NCBI GenBank assembly: GCA_905215765.1
Contig: CAJMRP010000015.1
Coordinates: 1 to 23,884, forward strand
DNA: 23,884 bases
From: an uncultured bacterium
GTDB lineage: Bacteria > Actinomycetota > Coriobacteriia > Coriobacteriales > Coriobacteriaceae
Reading direction: 5' to 3'
The notes beneath the pieces are model-generated. The model had not been told where the DNA came from. It did not search any database and saw only the letters and a list, made by a program, of their open reading frames with translations. Below, piece after piece: positions 1 through 6,968 of this stretch (the stretch's first letter is position 1; each line of letters begins with the position of its first letter). Position numbers and translations under genes: made by a program.

Positions 1-30
1 AAAATGCACAGAAAAAGGGGGTCAGCCGCC

Positions 31-447
31 GTGACGGGTCAGTATCAGCACACGATCGACGCCAAGGGGCGGCTCTTTATCCCCGCGAAGCTGCGCGAGG
101 AGCTCGGCGACACGTTTTATGTCACCATGGGCATGGACTCCTGCCTGAGCATCTATTCCGACGCCTCCTGGGCGCGCTTCACCGAAAAGTTTGAAAGCCT
201 GCCCTACACGAAGACCAAGGCCATGCGCCCGCTCTTCGCCAACGCCGCCAAGTGCGAGCCCGACGCGCAGGGGCGCATCGTGCTGCCGCAGAAGCTCAGA
301 GCCTACGCCCACCTTGAAAAAGACGTGGTCGTGATCGGTGTTTCGAACCGCGCCGAGATCTGGAATGCGGAGAAGTGGGCAGAGATCGAGGCCGAGGAGC
401 TCAATCCCGAGAATCTGGCCGCCGTGATGGAAGAGCTGGGATTCTGA
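31..447 (+). CDS. mraZ: Transcriptional regulator MraZ
   Basis: MraZ is a small DNA-binding protein that sits first in the division and cell wall (dcw) cluster and usually regulates it. The protein has two SpoVT/AbrB-like halves: the first opens with GQYQHTIDAKGRLFIPAKLR, and the second carries the matching DAQGRIVLPQKLR motif near residues 80-92. I chose the GTG at 31 because an AGGGGG ribosome-binding site lies about 9 bases before it and the product then starts at the family's usual TGQYQH; 138 aa is normal. An in-frame ATG at 4 would add nine residues but has no visible RBS. rsmH follows one base after the stop. Protein details and context look clostridial, unlike the genes to the right of about 1900. 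Confidence in the family is very high. Confidence 0.95.
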   Translation: MTGQYQHTIDAKGRLFIPAKLREELGDTFYVTMGMDSCLSIYSDASWARFTEKFESLPYTKTKAMRPLFANAAKCEPDAQGRIVLPQKLRAYAHLEKDVVVIGVSNRAEIWNAEKWAEIEAEELNPENLAAVMEELGF

Positions 448-448
448 T

Positions 449-1387
449 ATGGAAGAGAACTACGGCCATAAGCCGGTACTGCTGCACGAGTGCCTCGGCG
501 CGCTCGCCATCAAGCCCGACGGCATCTATGTGGACGGCACGCTCGGTCGCGCCGGACATTCGCTCGAGATCGTGCGCCGCCTGACGACGGGCCGTCTCAT
601 TGCACTTGACCGTGACGAGACCGCGATCGAAGCGGCGAACCGCCGCCTCGGCGATTATTTGGACAGGGTCACGCTCGTCCACAGCAATTTCAGCGCGCTC
701 GACTCCGTTTTGTACGAGCTGGGCGTCCACGGCGTGGACGGGATGCTTTTTGACCTCGGCGTTTCCTCCCCGCAGCTCGACGAAGCGCAGCGCGGGTTTT
801 CCTACAAGCAGGACGCGCCGCTCGATATGCGCATGGACGAATCCGCCGCACTGACCGCGCGCGAGGTCGTGAATACCTATTCTTATGAAGAGCTGCGCCG
901 CATCCTCTTTGAATACGGCGAGGAGCGCTATGCGCCCGCCATCGCGAAGAGAATTTGCCAGCACCGCGAGCAAAAGCCCATCGAAACGACGCTTGAGCTC
1001 GCCGATATCATCCGTTCGGCCATGCCCGCGAGCGCGCTGCGCGAAAAGCAGCACCCTGCCAAGCGCAGCTTTCAGGCCATCCGCATTGCCGTGAACGACG
1101 AGCTGGGCGAGCTTCCGCCGATGCTCGACGCGGCGGAGAAAAATCTGAAACCGGGCGGACGGCTCGCGGTCATCACGTTCCACTCGCTCGAAGACCGCAT
1201 CGTCAAGAAGAAATTACAGGAGCTTGCACAGGGCTGCATCTGCCCGCCGGAATTTCCGGTGTGCGTGTGCGGACGAAAGCCAAAGGTCAAGCTCATCACA
1301 AGAAAGCCCATCGTTTCGGGCGAAGAAGAACTCGCAGAGAATCCCCGTGCCCGCAGCGCAAAGCTGCGCGTCGCAGAAAAGTGCTGA
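449..1387 (+). CDS. rsmH: 16S rRNA (cytosine(1402)-N(4))-methyltransferase RsmH
   Basis: RsmH (MraW) uses S-adenosylmethionine to methylate N4 of C1402 in the 16S rRNA decoding centre. Visible family motifs are the SAM-binding YVDGTLGRAGHS (residues about 27-38), the LFDLGVSSPQLD and RGFSYKQDAPLDMRMD blocks (about 100-132), HPAKRSFQAIRIAVNDELGE (about 203-222) and the ITFHSLEDRIVKK block (about 240-252). The length of 312 aa is typical. The start is one base after the mraZ stop, so the two are very probably translationally coupled, and the ftsL-like gene follows after a 36-base gap. This mraZ-rsmH-ftsL order is the standard start of a dcw cluster. Nothing in the gene is broken. Confidence 0.97.
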   Translation: MEENYGHKPVLLHECLGALAIKPDGIYVDGTLGRAGHSLEIVRRLTTGRLIALDRDETAIEAANRRLGDYLDRVTLVHSNFSALDSVLYELGVHGVDGMLFDLGVSSPQLDEAQRGFSYKQDAPLDMRMDESAALTAREVVNTYSYEELRRILFEYGEERYAPAIAKRICQHREQKPIETTLELADIIRSAMPASALREKQHPAKRSFQAIRIAVNDELGELPPMLDAAEKNLKPGGRLAVITFHSLEDRIVKKKLQELAQGCICPPEFPVCVCGRKPKVKLITRKPIVSGEEELAENPRARSAKLRVAEKC

Positions 1388-1423
1388 CAACAGCAAAGAA
1401 TACGCAAAAGAAAGGAGATCGCC

Positions 1424-1903
1424 ATGGCCAGCCGCAGAGAGCAGAACATGAAATACCGCCGCTACAGCGGACGAGTCAATGGCAATCTCGCTTACGATCC
1501 CGCCTACGAAGAGCGCCAGCGCAGGCTGCGCCGCGAGCGTGAATATGAGCGCGAGCACGAGCGTCAGCGCGAGGAATTCATGCGTCCCCCGCAGCGGAAG
1601 GTGCAGAAAAAGGCTGCGCCCGTCCGCCGTCAACGCGAAAAGGTCTCGCTCGGCACGCTGTGCGGCTTTATGGCGCTGGCCGCAATGGTCGCGCTGATGA
1701 TCATGTGCCGCGCACAGCTGACGGAAATCTCCGCGCAGGTCGTCTCCGTGCAGAAGGAGATCTCCGCGCTCGAGGACGAGCATGTCGCGCTGCTCACGCG
1801 CTACGAAAAAACCTTTGACCTCACCACCATCAAGGAGGCGGCGGCCGCGGCCGGTATGGCCAAGCCCAGCGCCTCGCAGGTCTACTACATCGACCTGTCG
1901 TAG
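1424..1903 (+). CDS. FtsL-like septum protein, 3' end cut at a junction
   Basis: Third gene of the dcw-type cluster, where FtsL, a small bitopic divisome protein, is expected. A strong RBS (AAAGGAGA) precedes the ATG. The product has a long Arg/Glu/Lys-rich cytoplasmic N-terminus (residues 1-75), one membrane segment (about 78-95), then a coiled-coil-like outer region, which is FtsL/DivIC architecture; sequence identity in this family is always low, so the call rests on layout and position. The frame ends at a TAG whose bases belong to the neighbouring galU sequence: the native sequence stops near 1897-1900, just after YYIDLS, so a short C-terminal tail is missing. The expected next gene (a class B PBP) is absent for the same reason. 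Confidence 0.75.
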   Translation: MASRREQNMKYRRYSGRVNGNLAYDPAYEERQRRLRREREYEREHERQREEFMRPPQRKVQKKAAPVRRQREKVSLGTLCGFMALAAMVALMIMCRAQLTEISAQVVSVQKEISALEDEHVALLTRYEKTFDLTTIKEAAAAAGMAKPSASQVYYIDLS

Positions 1904-2688
1904 CCCGACAGCGGGTCGATGACGACGGCATACATGGCCTCACGGTCGAGCGAACGGGCCATGGCGTCAGTGAGCTGGATCTCGCCGCCCTTGCCGGCCT
2001 GCTGATCTGCCAGCAGGTCCATGACCAGCGGGCTCAGCAGGTAACGACCGACGATGTACAGGTTGGACGGAGCCGCCTCGGGAGCGGGCTTCTCGACCAG
2101 ACCGCCGATGCGCCAGACAGCGCCCGGCTCGGCATCGGCAACGCCCTCGGCGCCCTCGAGCGAACCGACGCGCTCGCCGGCGATAACGCCGTAGCGGCTG
2201 ACTTCCTCGGGCGAGCAAGCAGCGACGGCAATAACCGAAGCGCCACCGTGCTCCTTGGAAACGGCGAGCATCTTGTCGCAGATGTCGCGGTTAGGCACAA
2301 CGTAGTCGCCCAGAAGAACCAGGAAGTTCTCCCCTGCCACGGCGTCGGCAGCAGAACGAATAGCATGGCCGAGGCCCTTGGGCTCGTACTGATAACGGAA
2401 GTCGACCGGCATACCGCCAGCGTGGGCGACGGCATCGGCATAGGCATTCTTGCCGCGCTCGCGCAGCAGGTTCTCGAGCGAGCGATCGGGCTGGAAGTAG
2501 TTCAGTAGCTCGGGCTTGCCGGGAGAGGTAACGATGATGGCGTCGTCGACCTCCTCGGGCTCGAGTGCCTCCTCGACGACATACTGAATGACGGGCTTGT
2601 CGAGCACCGGCAGCATCTCTTTGGGCGTGCACTTGGTGCCAGGCAGAAAACGCGTGCCAAGACCGGCGGCGGGGATGATTGCCTTCAT
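1885..2688 (-). CDS. galU: UTP--glucose-1-phosphate uridylyltransferase, C-terminus cut at a junction
   Basis: GalU makes UDP-glucose from UTP and glucose 1-phosphate for cell envelope polysaccharides and galactose metabolism. The nucleotidyltransferase signature IPAAGLGTRFLP with CTPKEMLPVLDKPVIQY fills residues 4-34, followed by EPKGLGHAI, LLGDYVVP and GGEIQLTDA. The ATG at 2688 gives the family's MKAIIPAAG start, with GAAAGGA upstream; a longer in-frame extension to 2772 has no family similarity. Native sequence ends at SGYD, around 1897; the last three codons (R-S-M) and the stop are read backwards through the ftsL-like gene. The missing tail normally continues the SGYDTG-type motif and a final helix, so this copy is incomplete as presented. 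Confidence 0.93.
   Translation of the reverse strand: MKAIIPAAGLGTRFLPGTKCTPKEMLPVLDKPVIQYVVEEALEPEEVDDAIIVTSPGKPELLNYFQPDRSLENLLRERGKNAYADAVAHAGGMPVDFRYQYEPKGLGHAIRSAADAVAGENFLVLLGDYVVPNRDICDKMLAVSKEHGGASVIAVAACSPEEVSRYGVIAGERVGSLEGAEGVADAEPGAVWRIGGLVEKPAPEAAPSNLYIVGRYLLSPLVMDLLADQQAGKGGEIQLTDAMARSLDREAMYAVVIDPLSGYDRSM
1895..1904. other. Chimeric junction between unrelated genomic segments
   Basis: The plus-strand ftsL-like gene and the minus-strand galU gene both lose their conserved C-terminal sequence at this point. Four bases, gtcg at 1897-1900, fit both genes and could be the shared overlap. Left of it lies a clostridial-type dcw cluster; right of it everything fits a Coriobacteriia chromosome. 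An assembly misjoin is the simplest reading; a real end-joining event is possible. Confidence 0.8.
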
Positions 2689-2784
2689 GTTATTCAAAGA
2701 TCCTTTCGCAGGCGCAAAAGCGCCCCATGCGTGCGGCACACAGCCGCAGACCAAATTGCGATACCCAAGCATCTTACCGCTGGA

Positions 2785-2812
2785 ACTATATGTCGCTACA
2801 AGGCAGAGACAA
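2785..2812 (-). promoter_or_regulatory. Candidate galU promoter
   Basis: Reading the minus strand, TTGTCT (2812-2807), a 16-base spacer and TATAGT (2790-2785) lie about 100 bases before the galU ATG. The gap between galU and rplL (2689-3002) is markedly more AT-rich than its surroundings. The leader contains two small hairpins, a TGCGGC/GCCGCA stem and a GGCGC-loop-GCGCC stem just before the ribosome-binding site. Apart from the rplL terminator I see nothing else in this gap. Confidence 0.45.
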
Positions 2813-2934
2813 TTCTTCAGCAGGTCAACGCAAATTATTGCTCGAATGGTGCAATTTTATTGCCCAACGGCAGGGCACCCGATACGACGCAAATCACAGA
2901 ATATGGCAGTTTGAGCTACCGATGTCGAGGGACC

Positions 2935-2976
2935 GAAAAACAAAAAAGACGGGACTCGCAATGCGAGCCCCGTCTG
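2935..2976 (-). terminator. Intrinsic terminator of the rplJ-rplL operon
   Basis: On the minus strand an AGACGGG/CCCGTCT stem (2975-2969 with 2953-2947), extended inward by GCTCGC/GCGAGT pairing, is followed by a T-rich tract, TTTTTTGTTTTT. It lies about 27 bases after the rplL stop, a textbook position and structure. Confidence 0.93.
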
Positions 2977-3002
2977 CAATGAAATCTGGCGAGAAAGCCT
3001 GA

Positions 3003-3380
3003 TTACTTGAGGGTGACAGCAGCGCCAGCAGCCTCGAGCTTCTCCTTGGCAGCCTCGGCGTCCTCCTTCTTGGCACCCTCGAGAACAGCCTTGGGAGCGC
3101 CCTCGACGACCTCCTTGGCCTCCTTCAGGCCAAGGTTGGTGAGCTCACGGACGGCCTTGATGACCTGGATCTTGTTGTCGCCGAAGCCCTCGAGCACGAC
3201 GTCAAACTCGGTCTTCTCCTCGGCCTCAGCAGCGCCAGCAGCGGGAGCGGCGACAACAGCGGCAGGAGCAGCGGCGGAAACGCCGAAGGTGTCCTCGATA
3301 GCCTTGACGAGCTCGGAAGCCTCGAGAAGGGTCATTTCCTTAAGAGCATCGATGATCTCATCGGTGGTAAGCTTAGCCAT
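3003..3380 (-). CDS. rplL: 50S ribosomal protein L7/L12
   Basis: L7/L12 forms the flexible ribosomal stalk that recruits and activates translation factor GTPases; dimers bind to L10. The 125-aa product shows the N-terminal dimerisation domain (TTDEIIDALKEMTLLEASEL), an Ala/Pro-rich hinge (about residues 36-52) and the C-terminal factor-binding domain ending in the expected KEKLEAAGAAVTLK. I start at the ATG at 3380, giving MAKLTTDEII with AAAGGAC upstream; an in-frame extension to 3413 is not family-like. It is second in the operon after rplJ, and a strong terminator follows. Confidence 0.98.
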   Translation of the reverse strand: MAKLTTDEIIDALKEMTLLEASELVKAIEDTFGVSAAAPAAVVAAPAAGAAEAEEKTEFDVVLEGFGDNKIQVIKAVRELTNLGLKEAKEVVEGAPKAVLEGAKKEDAEAAKEKLEAAGAAVTLK

Positions 3381-3394
3381 TTCTAAGTCCTTTC

Positions 3395-3478
3395 GGTTTC
3401 CGTGCGGATGCACGGAGATCAGTTAAAACACGACGCGAATGCGCCAGGGGTGCGGCGTTGCCGCCGCGGGTGAAAACA
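3395..3478 (-). other. Two hairpins in the rplJ-rplL intergenic region
   Basis: Between the rplJ stop and rplL the transcript can form a GCGGCG-loop-CGCCGC hairpin and, closer to rplL, a perfect 7-bp TCCGTGC/GCACGGA hairpin with a 4-base loop, just before the rplL ribosome-binding site. They have no U-tract. A role in raising L7/L12 over L10 by RNA processing or structure is an inference. Confidence 0.5.
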
Positions 3479-3482
3479 GCAA

Positions 3483-4004
3483 CTAGGCTGCCTTCTGCTC
3501 GGAGACCTGCTGGATCGAACGAGCGAGACCAGAGGAAACGCCGTTGACGCAGACAGCGATGTCGCGAGCGAAACCGGAGATGAGGCCGGCAATCTGGCCG
3601 AGAAGCTGATCCTTGGTGGGCAGCTCGGCGATAGCCTTAACATCATCAGCGGAAACGGCCTTGCCGTCGGAGATACCGCCCTTGATCTCAAGGACGCCCT
3701 TGGACTGAGCGGAGAAGTCCTTAAGGGCCTTAGCGGCCTCGACCGGCTCGGACTCGTAGAACACATAAGCGACGGGGCCGGCGAGGATCTCGTCGAGCTC
3801 GGGCTGCTCCTGGTTCTTAAGAGCGATCTTGACCAGGTTGTTCTTGTAGACCTTCATCTCGGCGCCGCACTCGCGAAGCTGATGACGCAGCTCCTGAGCC
3901 TGCTTAACCGTCAGACCATTGTAGTTGACGACGAACAGACCGGCGTTCTCGGCGATACGGGACTCGATCTCTGCAACCTTGTCGATTTTGTACTGCTGGG
4001 GCAT
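3483..4004 (-). CDS. rplJ: 50S ribosomal protein L10
   Basis: L10 anchors the L7/L12 dimers to 23S rRNA at the base of the stalk and is the usual autogenous repressor of its own operon. The 173-aa product has the family features: the N-terminal rRNA-binding part (MPQQYKIDKVAEIESRI, then NYNGLT, KVYKNNLVKIAL) and a C-terminal helical tail that carries L7/L12. A strong AGGAGGTG lies 9 bases before the ATG. The long leader upstream contains an L10 leader RNA and an internal terminator, so attenuation by the L10-L7/L12 complex is expected. Confidence 0.98.
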   Translation of the reverse strand: MPQQYKIDKVAEIESRIAENAGLFVVNYNGLTVKQAQELRHQLRECGAEMKVYKNNLVKIALKNQEQPELDEILAGPVAYVFYESEPVEAAKALKDFSAQSKGVLEIKGGISDGKAVSADDVKAIAELPTKDQLLGQIAGLISGFARDIAVCVNGVSSGLARSIQQVSEQKAA

Positions 4005-4068
4005 GAATTACACCTCCTCGAATTCTTTCCGGGCACGGTCCGCCACAAGGACGTGACGGGGGCATGTC

Positions 4069-4107
4069 CAAAAAGAAAGCCCCCGCGCTGCATGAGCGAC
4101 GGGGGCG
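4069..4107 (-). terminator. Attenuator in the rplJ leader
   Basis: On the minus strand a GCCCCCG...CGGGGGC stem (4106-4079) with extra inner CGCT/AGCG pairing is followed by TTTCTTTTT (4078-4070). It lies inside the rplJ leader, 65 bases before the start codon, so it would stop transcription ahead of the gene unless relieved. A second GCCCCCGTCAC copy just downstream (about 4063-4053) could pair with the same CGGGGGC arm. Confidence 0.85.
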
Positions 4108-4126
4108 AGAAGACATATCTACTCGA

Positions 4127-4192
4127 CCACCTCGGCTGGCGGGATATCCCATTAAGCTCGCGGGTAAGACCCGTTTGCGCCGGCTGTCTCTG
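4127..4192 (-). ncRNA. Ribosomal protein L10 leader (cis-regulatory RNA)
   Basis: The minus strand reads GAGACAGCCGGCGC, then CTTAAT, then CCCGCCAGCCGAGGTGG. These match the conserved blocks of the bacterial L10 leader (compare the AGACAG...CTTAAT...CCTGCCGAGGT layout known from Bacillus). This RNA binds the L10-L7/L12 complex and controls the operon. It sits between the promoter and the attenuator hairpin, as a transcription-attenuation leader should. I recognised it by eye; a covariance search was not possible. Confidence 0.85.
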
Positions 4193-4220
4193 GCAGCGGA
4201 TTCGTGCGTGAACCGAAAGT

Positions 4221-4249
4221 ATTATGGCGGGGACCCCGGCGTCGGTCAA
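4221..4249 (-). promoter_or_regulatory. rplJ-rplL promoter
   Basis: The minus strand has TTGACC (4249-4244), exactly 17 bases, then CATAAT (4226-4221). Transcription would start near 4213, directly upstream of the L10 leader. This is the best sigma-70-type promoter in the window. Its -35 box lies in the outer arm of the large palindrome. Confidence 0.75.
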
Positions 4250-4453
4250 CGGACACGAGGATTCGTACACAAACCCTGCATACGCTCCGGTCCGAGGGGC
4301 CGGGTTGAGATTTTCGCTCGGTCAAGTCCTGGCTCGCACGAAGAGCACATTAAGTGCTCTTCGGCTCGTGCGGAATCTACGAAAATCTCAACCCGGCCCC
4401 TCGGACCGGAGCTGCGGTAACTTTGCTACGAATCCTCGTGTCCGTTGAGCGAC
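4241..4453. repeat. Nested 213-bp palindrome upstream of rplJ
   Basis: Three nested inverted repeats share one centre. The outer arms are 4241-4267 and 4427-4453 (27 bp, about two mismatches). The middle arms are 4284-4316 and 4380-4412, 33 bp and perfect. The inner arms are 4339-4348 and 4354-4363, 10 bp perfect with a 5-base loop (attaa). The segments between the arms do not pair well. There is no U-tract in either direction, so it is not a simple terminator, and I see no ORF or tRNA in it. It fills most of the 503-base gap between rplJ and the aminotransferase. Its function is unknown. Confidence 0.9.
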
Positions 4454-4507
4454 GCGCCCCACGCATAACCCTTGTGTCGGTGGGCTGATGTGTTGCGTCC
4501 CGTTGGG

Positions 4508-5644
4508 CTATAAGGTTGAAATGAAGGTGGACAGGCGATTTAGGCCTTCGTCCAGATCTTGGTCGGAGACGCAGTAGCTTAGGCGGATGTGGCCTTCGGT
4601 GCCGAAACAGTCTCCCGGGACTAGGGCTACGTTTGCTTCTTTGATGGCTTTGATGCAGAAGTCTTCGCTTGTCAGGCCGAATTGTTTGATGCTGGGGAAG
4701 GCGTAGAAGGCGCCGGCTGGTTCCACTACGTCGAGGCCCATGGCGTTTAAGGCTTCGAGTACGCGTTCGCGGCGGGCTCGGTAGACTTTGAGCATGGGGG
4801 TTGGGTCGACGGTGAGGGCTCGGGCTGCGGCGTCCATTTCGAAGGAGACAGCACTCGATACTAGGTATTGGTGGGCCTTTGCGATCTCGGCGATGACGGG
4901 GGTTGCCGCTGCGAGCCAGCCCAGGCGCCAGCCGGTCATAGCCCAGGGCTTGGAGAAGCTCTCGATGACTACCGTCTGCTCACGAAGCTCCGGGTGGCGC
5001 TGGGCAAAGCGCTCGTAGCCGTCCACGTAGACCAAGCGGTTGTATACGTCGTCGCAGATTACGTAGATGCCCGCCTGCTCCGCTACGCGCGCCACGGCGT
5101 CGAGCGATGCTGCGTTGAGGATGCAGCCCGTGGGGTTGTTGGGCGAGCAGATGACGATGGCCTTGGTCGCCGGCGTCACGCAAGCACGAAGCGCATCCTC
5201 GTCAATCTGAAATTGCGCAGGCTCCGTATCCAAAAAGACTGCTTTGGCGTGGTTGGCCACGACGATGTTCTCGTACAGGCCAAAGGCCGGCGTGGGAATA
5301 ATGACCTCATCGCCGGGGTTGAGCATAGCCATGAATGTTGCCGACAGGGCCTCGGTCGCGCCGTCGGTTAGGATGACCTCGTCGGCCGAAAACGTAAGGC
5401 CCGCGTCCCCCATGTAGGCAGATAACGCCTCACGCAGGACGGGGCGACCGTTGTTGGGCGGATAGTGCGTGTCACCGCGGTCCAGTGCGGCGGTCACCTC
5501 GGCGCTAATCACATCGGGCGTGGGAAAATCGGGCTCGCCGAGCGCGAGCGCGATGCACCCCGGATGCTGGGCGGCGAGCGCGTTAATCCGGCGGATACCG
5601 GAGGGCTTGAGCATGGCAAGCGAGGTATTCATGGGCAGACGCAT
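4508..5644 (-). CDS. PLP-dependent class I/II aminotransferase
   Basis: A fold-type I aminotransferase of the AspC-like family, which moves amino groups between an amino acid and a 2-oxo acid; the substrate (aspartate, aromatic or other) cannot be told from sequence alone. Visible features are the N-terminal IALALGEPDFPTPD (residues 31-44), the YPPNNGRPVLREA block, SPNNPTG (167-173), CDDVYN (197-202), the Schiff-base lysine in SFSKPWAMTGWRLGW (Lys232) and the carboxylate-binding arginine in IRLSYC near 357. The length of 378 aa is normal. The ATG at 5644 has GAAAGGA upstream; a second Met at residue 5 is possible. It is divergent from the next gene (5738). The 3' third uses more T/A at third codon positions than the 5' part. 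Confidence 0.93.
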   Translation of the reverse strand: MRLPMNTSLAMLKPSGIRRINALAAQHPGCIALALGEPDFPTPDVISAEVTAALDRGDTHYPPNNGRPVLREALSAYMGDAGLTFSADEVILTDGATEALSATFMAMLNPGDEVIIPTPAFGLYENIVVANHAKAVFLDTEPAQFQIDEDALRACVTPATKAIVICSPNNPTGCILNAASLDAVARVAEQAGIYVICDDVYNRLVYVDGYERFAQRHPELREQTVVIESFSKPWAMTGWRLGWLAAATPVIAEIAKAHQYLVSSAVSFEMDAAARALTVDPTPMLKVYRARRERVLEALNAMGLDVVEPAGAFYAFPSIKQFGLTSEDFCIKAIKEANVALVPGDCFGTEGHIRLSYCVSDQDLDEGLNRLSTFISTL

Positions 5645-5737
5645 GGCGTTCCTTTCGTAAGGGTTGCACTAGGATAGCGCGGCGGGGCGTCACCAGACGG
5701 TGTAACCTAAACGGAAACGAGCCGGAAAGGAGATGGC

Positions 5738-6400
5738 ATGGAGACGACCGCGCGCGGCGACGTACCAAAAACACTGCACACCATTGCGTATATCAGTATT
5801 CCCAATAGCGCCGATCTTGATTTTTTGCTCTGGGACCTGCAGGATGCCATCGCCGCCTATGCTCAACTTTCCGGCACCGCACTCCCCCGCCCGGTCGACT
5901 TGAAGGCAAATGACGCCGGCAGCGTTGCCGATGGCATCGTGCTGGCCATTGAAGATGTGGCTGACGATGAGACGTTGACAGCCATCGAGCGGGCGCTTGA
6001 GCGCTTTGGCGGTACGGGAACGCGCGTCTATGCCGCGATTCGAGCCGCACAAGAGGGCACAGAGCGGGCGCGTGGGACCGCCGTTCGCCTGCGCAAGGCA
6101 TGTGAGCGCCATGACCAATTGTGGTGTGGCGGCGTTGCCATCTGCGCCGGCAGCGGCATCGCAGCGCTTCGCCATTCCCCACGCATGGGCCTCTTGCGCC
6201 GACCATTTTCGGAAGCGATGGATAAGCTTGTGGGCGCTGTGCGCATGGGCTGCTCCGTCGAGCATGCACAGCGACTTGGCGGCGGCAATGCCGCCAACGT
6301 CGACGCCGACGGCATGGTTTGCGCCGAGCCAGCCGTGCCCGCGCCGATCTGGCGAGGCGCTCTGAAACGTCTGGGCGCCCACGCTCAAACAAAAATCTAA
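5738..6400 (+). CDS. Unknown protein with flavodoxin-family-like C-terminal half
   Basis: I do not recognise this 220-aa protein with certainty. A strong AAAGGAGA lies just before the ATG, and the coding frame stays open to the next gene, so it is real. The stretch from about residue 85 (TRVYAAIRAAQEGTERARG...LRKACERHDQLWCGGVAICAGSG...PFSEAMDKLV) recalls the C-terminal half of flavodoxin-fold proteins and NADPH-dependent FMN reductases, in which a VYAIINCG strand and a WGGGLAIGGGG-type strand surround the flavin site. The usual N-terminal phosphate-binding loop is not evident. No signal peptide or membrane segment is seen. It is divergent from the aminotransferase and ends one base from the convergent glycosylase gene. 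Confidence 0.7.
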   Translation: METTARGDVPKTLHTIAYISIPNSADLDFLLWDLQDAIAAYAQLSGTALPRPVDLKANDAGSVADGIVLAIEDVADDETLTAIERALERFGGTGTRVYAAIRAAQEGTERARGTAVRLRKACERHDQLWCGGVAICAGSGIAALRHSPRMGLLRRPFSEAMDKLVGAVRMGCSVEHAQRLGGGNAANVDADGMVCAEPAVPAPIWRGALKRLGAHAQTKI

Positions 6401-6401
6401 A

Positions 6402-6965
6402 TTAAATAACAGCCCAGTCAACGGCTTCGTGCCAACGCTCAACAAGACGCTCCAGGCACCAGGCGGCATTGGCGGGACTTGTCGAGGGCAGGACAATGGC
6501 AGGCAGCCCCGTCCGATCTTGCAAGTAGCGTTTGTAGAGTCGCCCTGCCGTACCGCCGTTACAGACAACGACCTCGATCGGCGCGGCATCGGTAATGCGC
6601 TCGATATGTGCCGGCACAACGTTGCGGATGCTCGCGTCGCTCGAGCCCTTAATGTCGCAGCTCTCGATTGCATCCCACAGGGCTACGCCGCCGTTCAGCA
6701 GCATGGCCCGCTTGGCGGCAATGGAGGCATCGAGCGTCGCGGGCTCACCGCTTGCCAAAGGATCGCCCTCGTTGGGCGGCACAGGCATACCGAGGCACGT
6801 GGCCATCACACGCCAAAAGCGATTCTGAGGGTTGCCGTAATAAAAGGCATTGGCGCGCGAAAGCACCGAGGGAAACGACCCGAGCACCAAAACGCGCGAG
6901 TGCTCGTCAAACACGGGCTCAAACCCATGCTCAATATGTTGATAGCCCTCGTCAGATACGGCCAT
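6402..6965 (-). CDS. DNA-deoxyinosine / uracil-DNA glycosylase family protein
   Basis: Belongs to the uracil-DNA glycosylase superfamily branch that excises hypoxanthine (deoxyinosine) or mismatched uracil to start base excision repair. The hallmark block VLVLGSFPSVLSRANAFYYG, followed by NPQNRFWRVM (residues 26-54), is the active-site region of the deoxyinosine glycosylase/MUG-like group, and LPSTSPANA (about 160-168) is the second conserved motif. At 187 aa it is the usual size. The start codon lies three bases after the stop of the glucanase gene, with only weak RBS-like sequence, so translation is probably coupled to it. The two products have no obvious shared job. The exact substrate is not determined by sequence. 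Confidence 0.88.
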   Translation of the reverse strand: MAVSDEGYQHIEHGFEPVFDEHSRVLVLGSFPSVLSRANAFYYGNPQNRFWRVMATCLGMPVPPNEGDPLASGEPATLDASIAAKRAMLLNGGVALWDAIESCDIKGSSDASIRNVVPAHIERITDAAPIEVVVCNGGTAGRLYKRYLQDRTGLPAIVLPSTSPANAAWCLERLVERWHEAVDWAVI

Positions 6966-6968
6966 GGG

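Noticed and set aside
4241..4453. Bidirectional intrinsic terminator or tRNA-like gene
   Set aside because: No T-run follows the arms in either direction, the middle arm at 33 bp perfect is much longer than a terminator needs, and no cloverleaf or T-loop is found despite the GAATCC bases.
5703..5710. DtxR/IdeR-type site (TAACCTAA) between the aminotransferase and the flavodoxin-like gene
   Set aside because: Only one half-site is present, with no symmetric partner at the right distance, and it differs from the feoAB sites.
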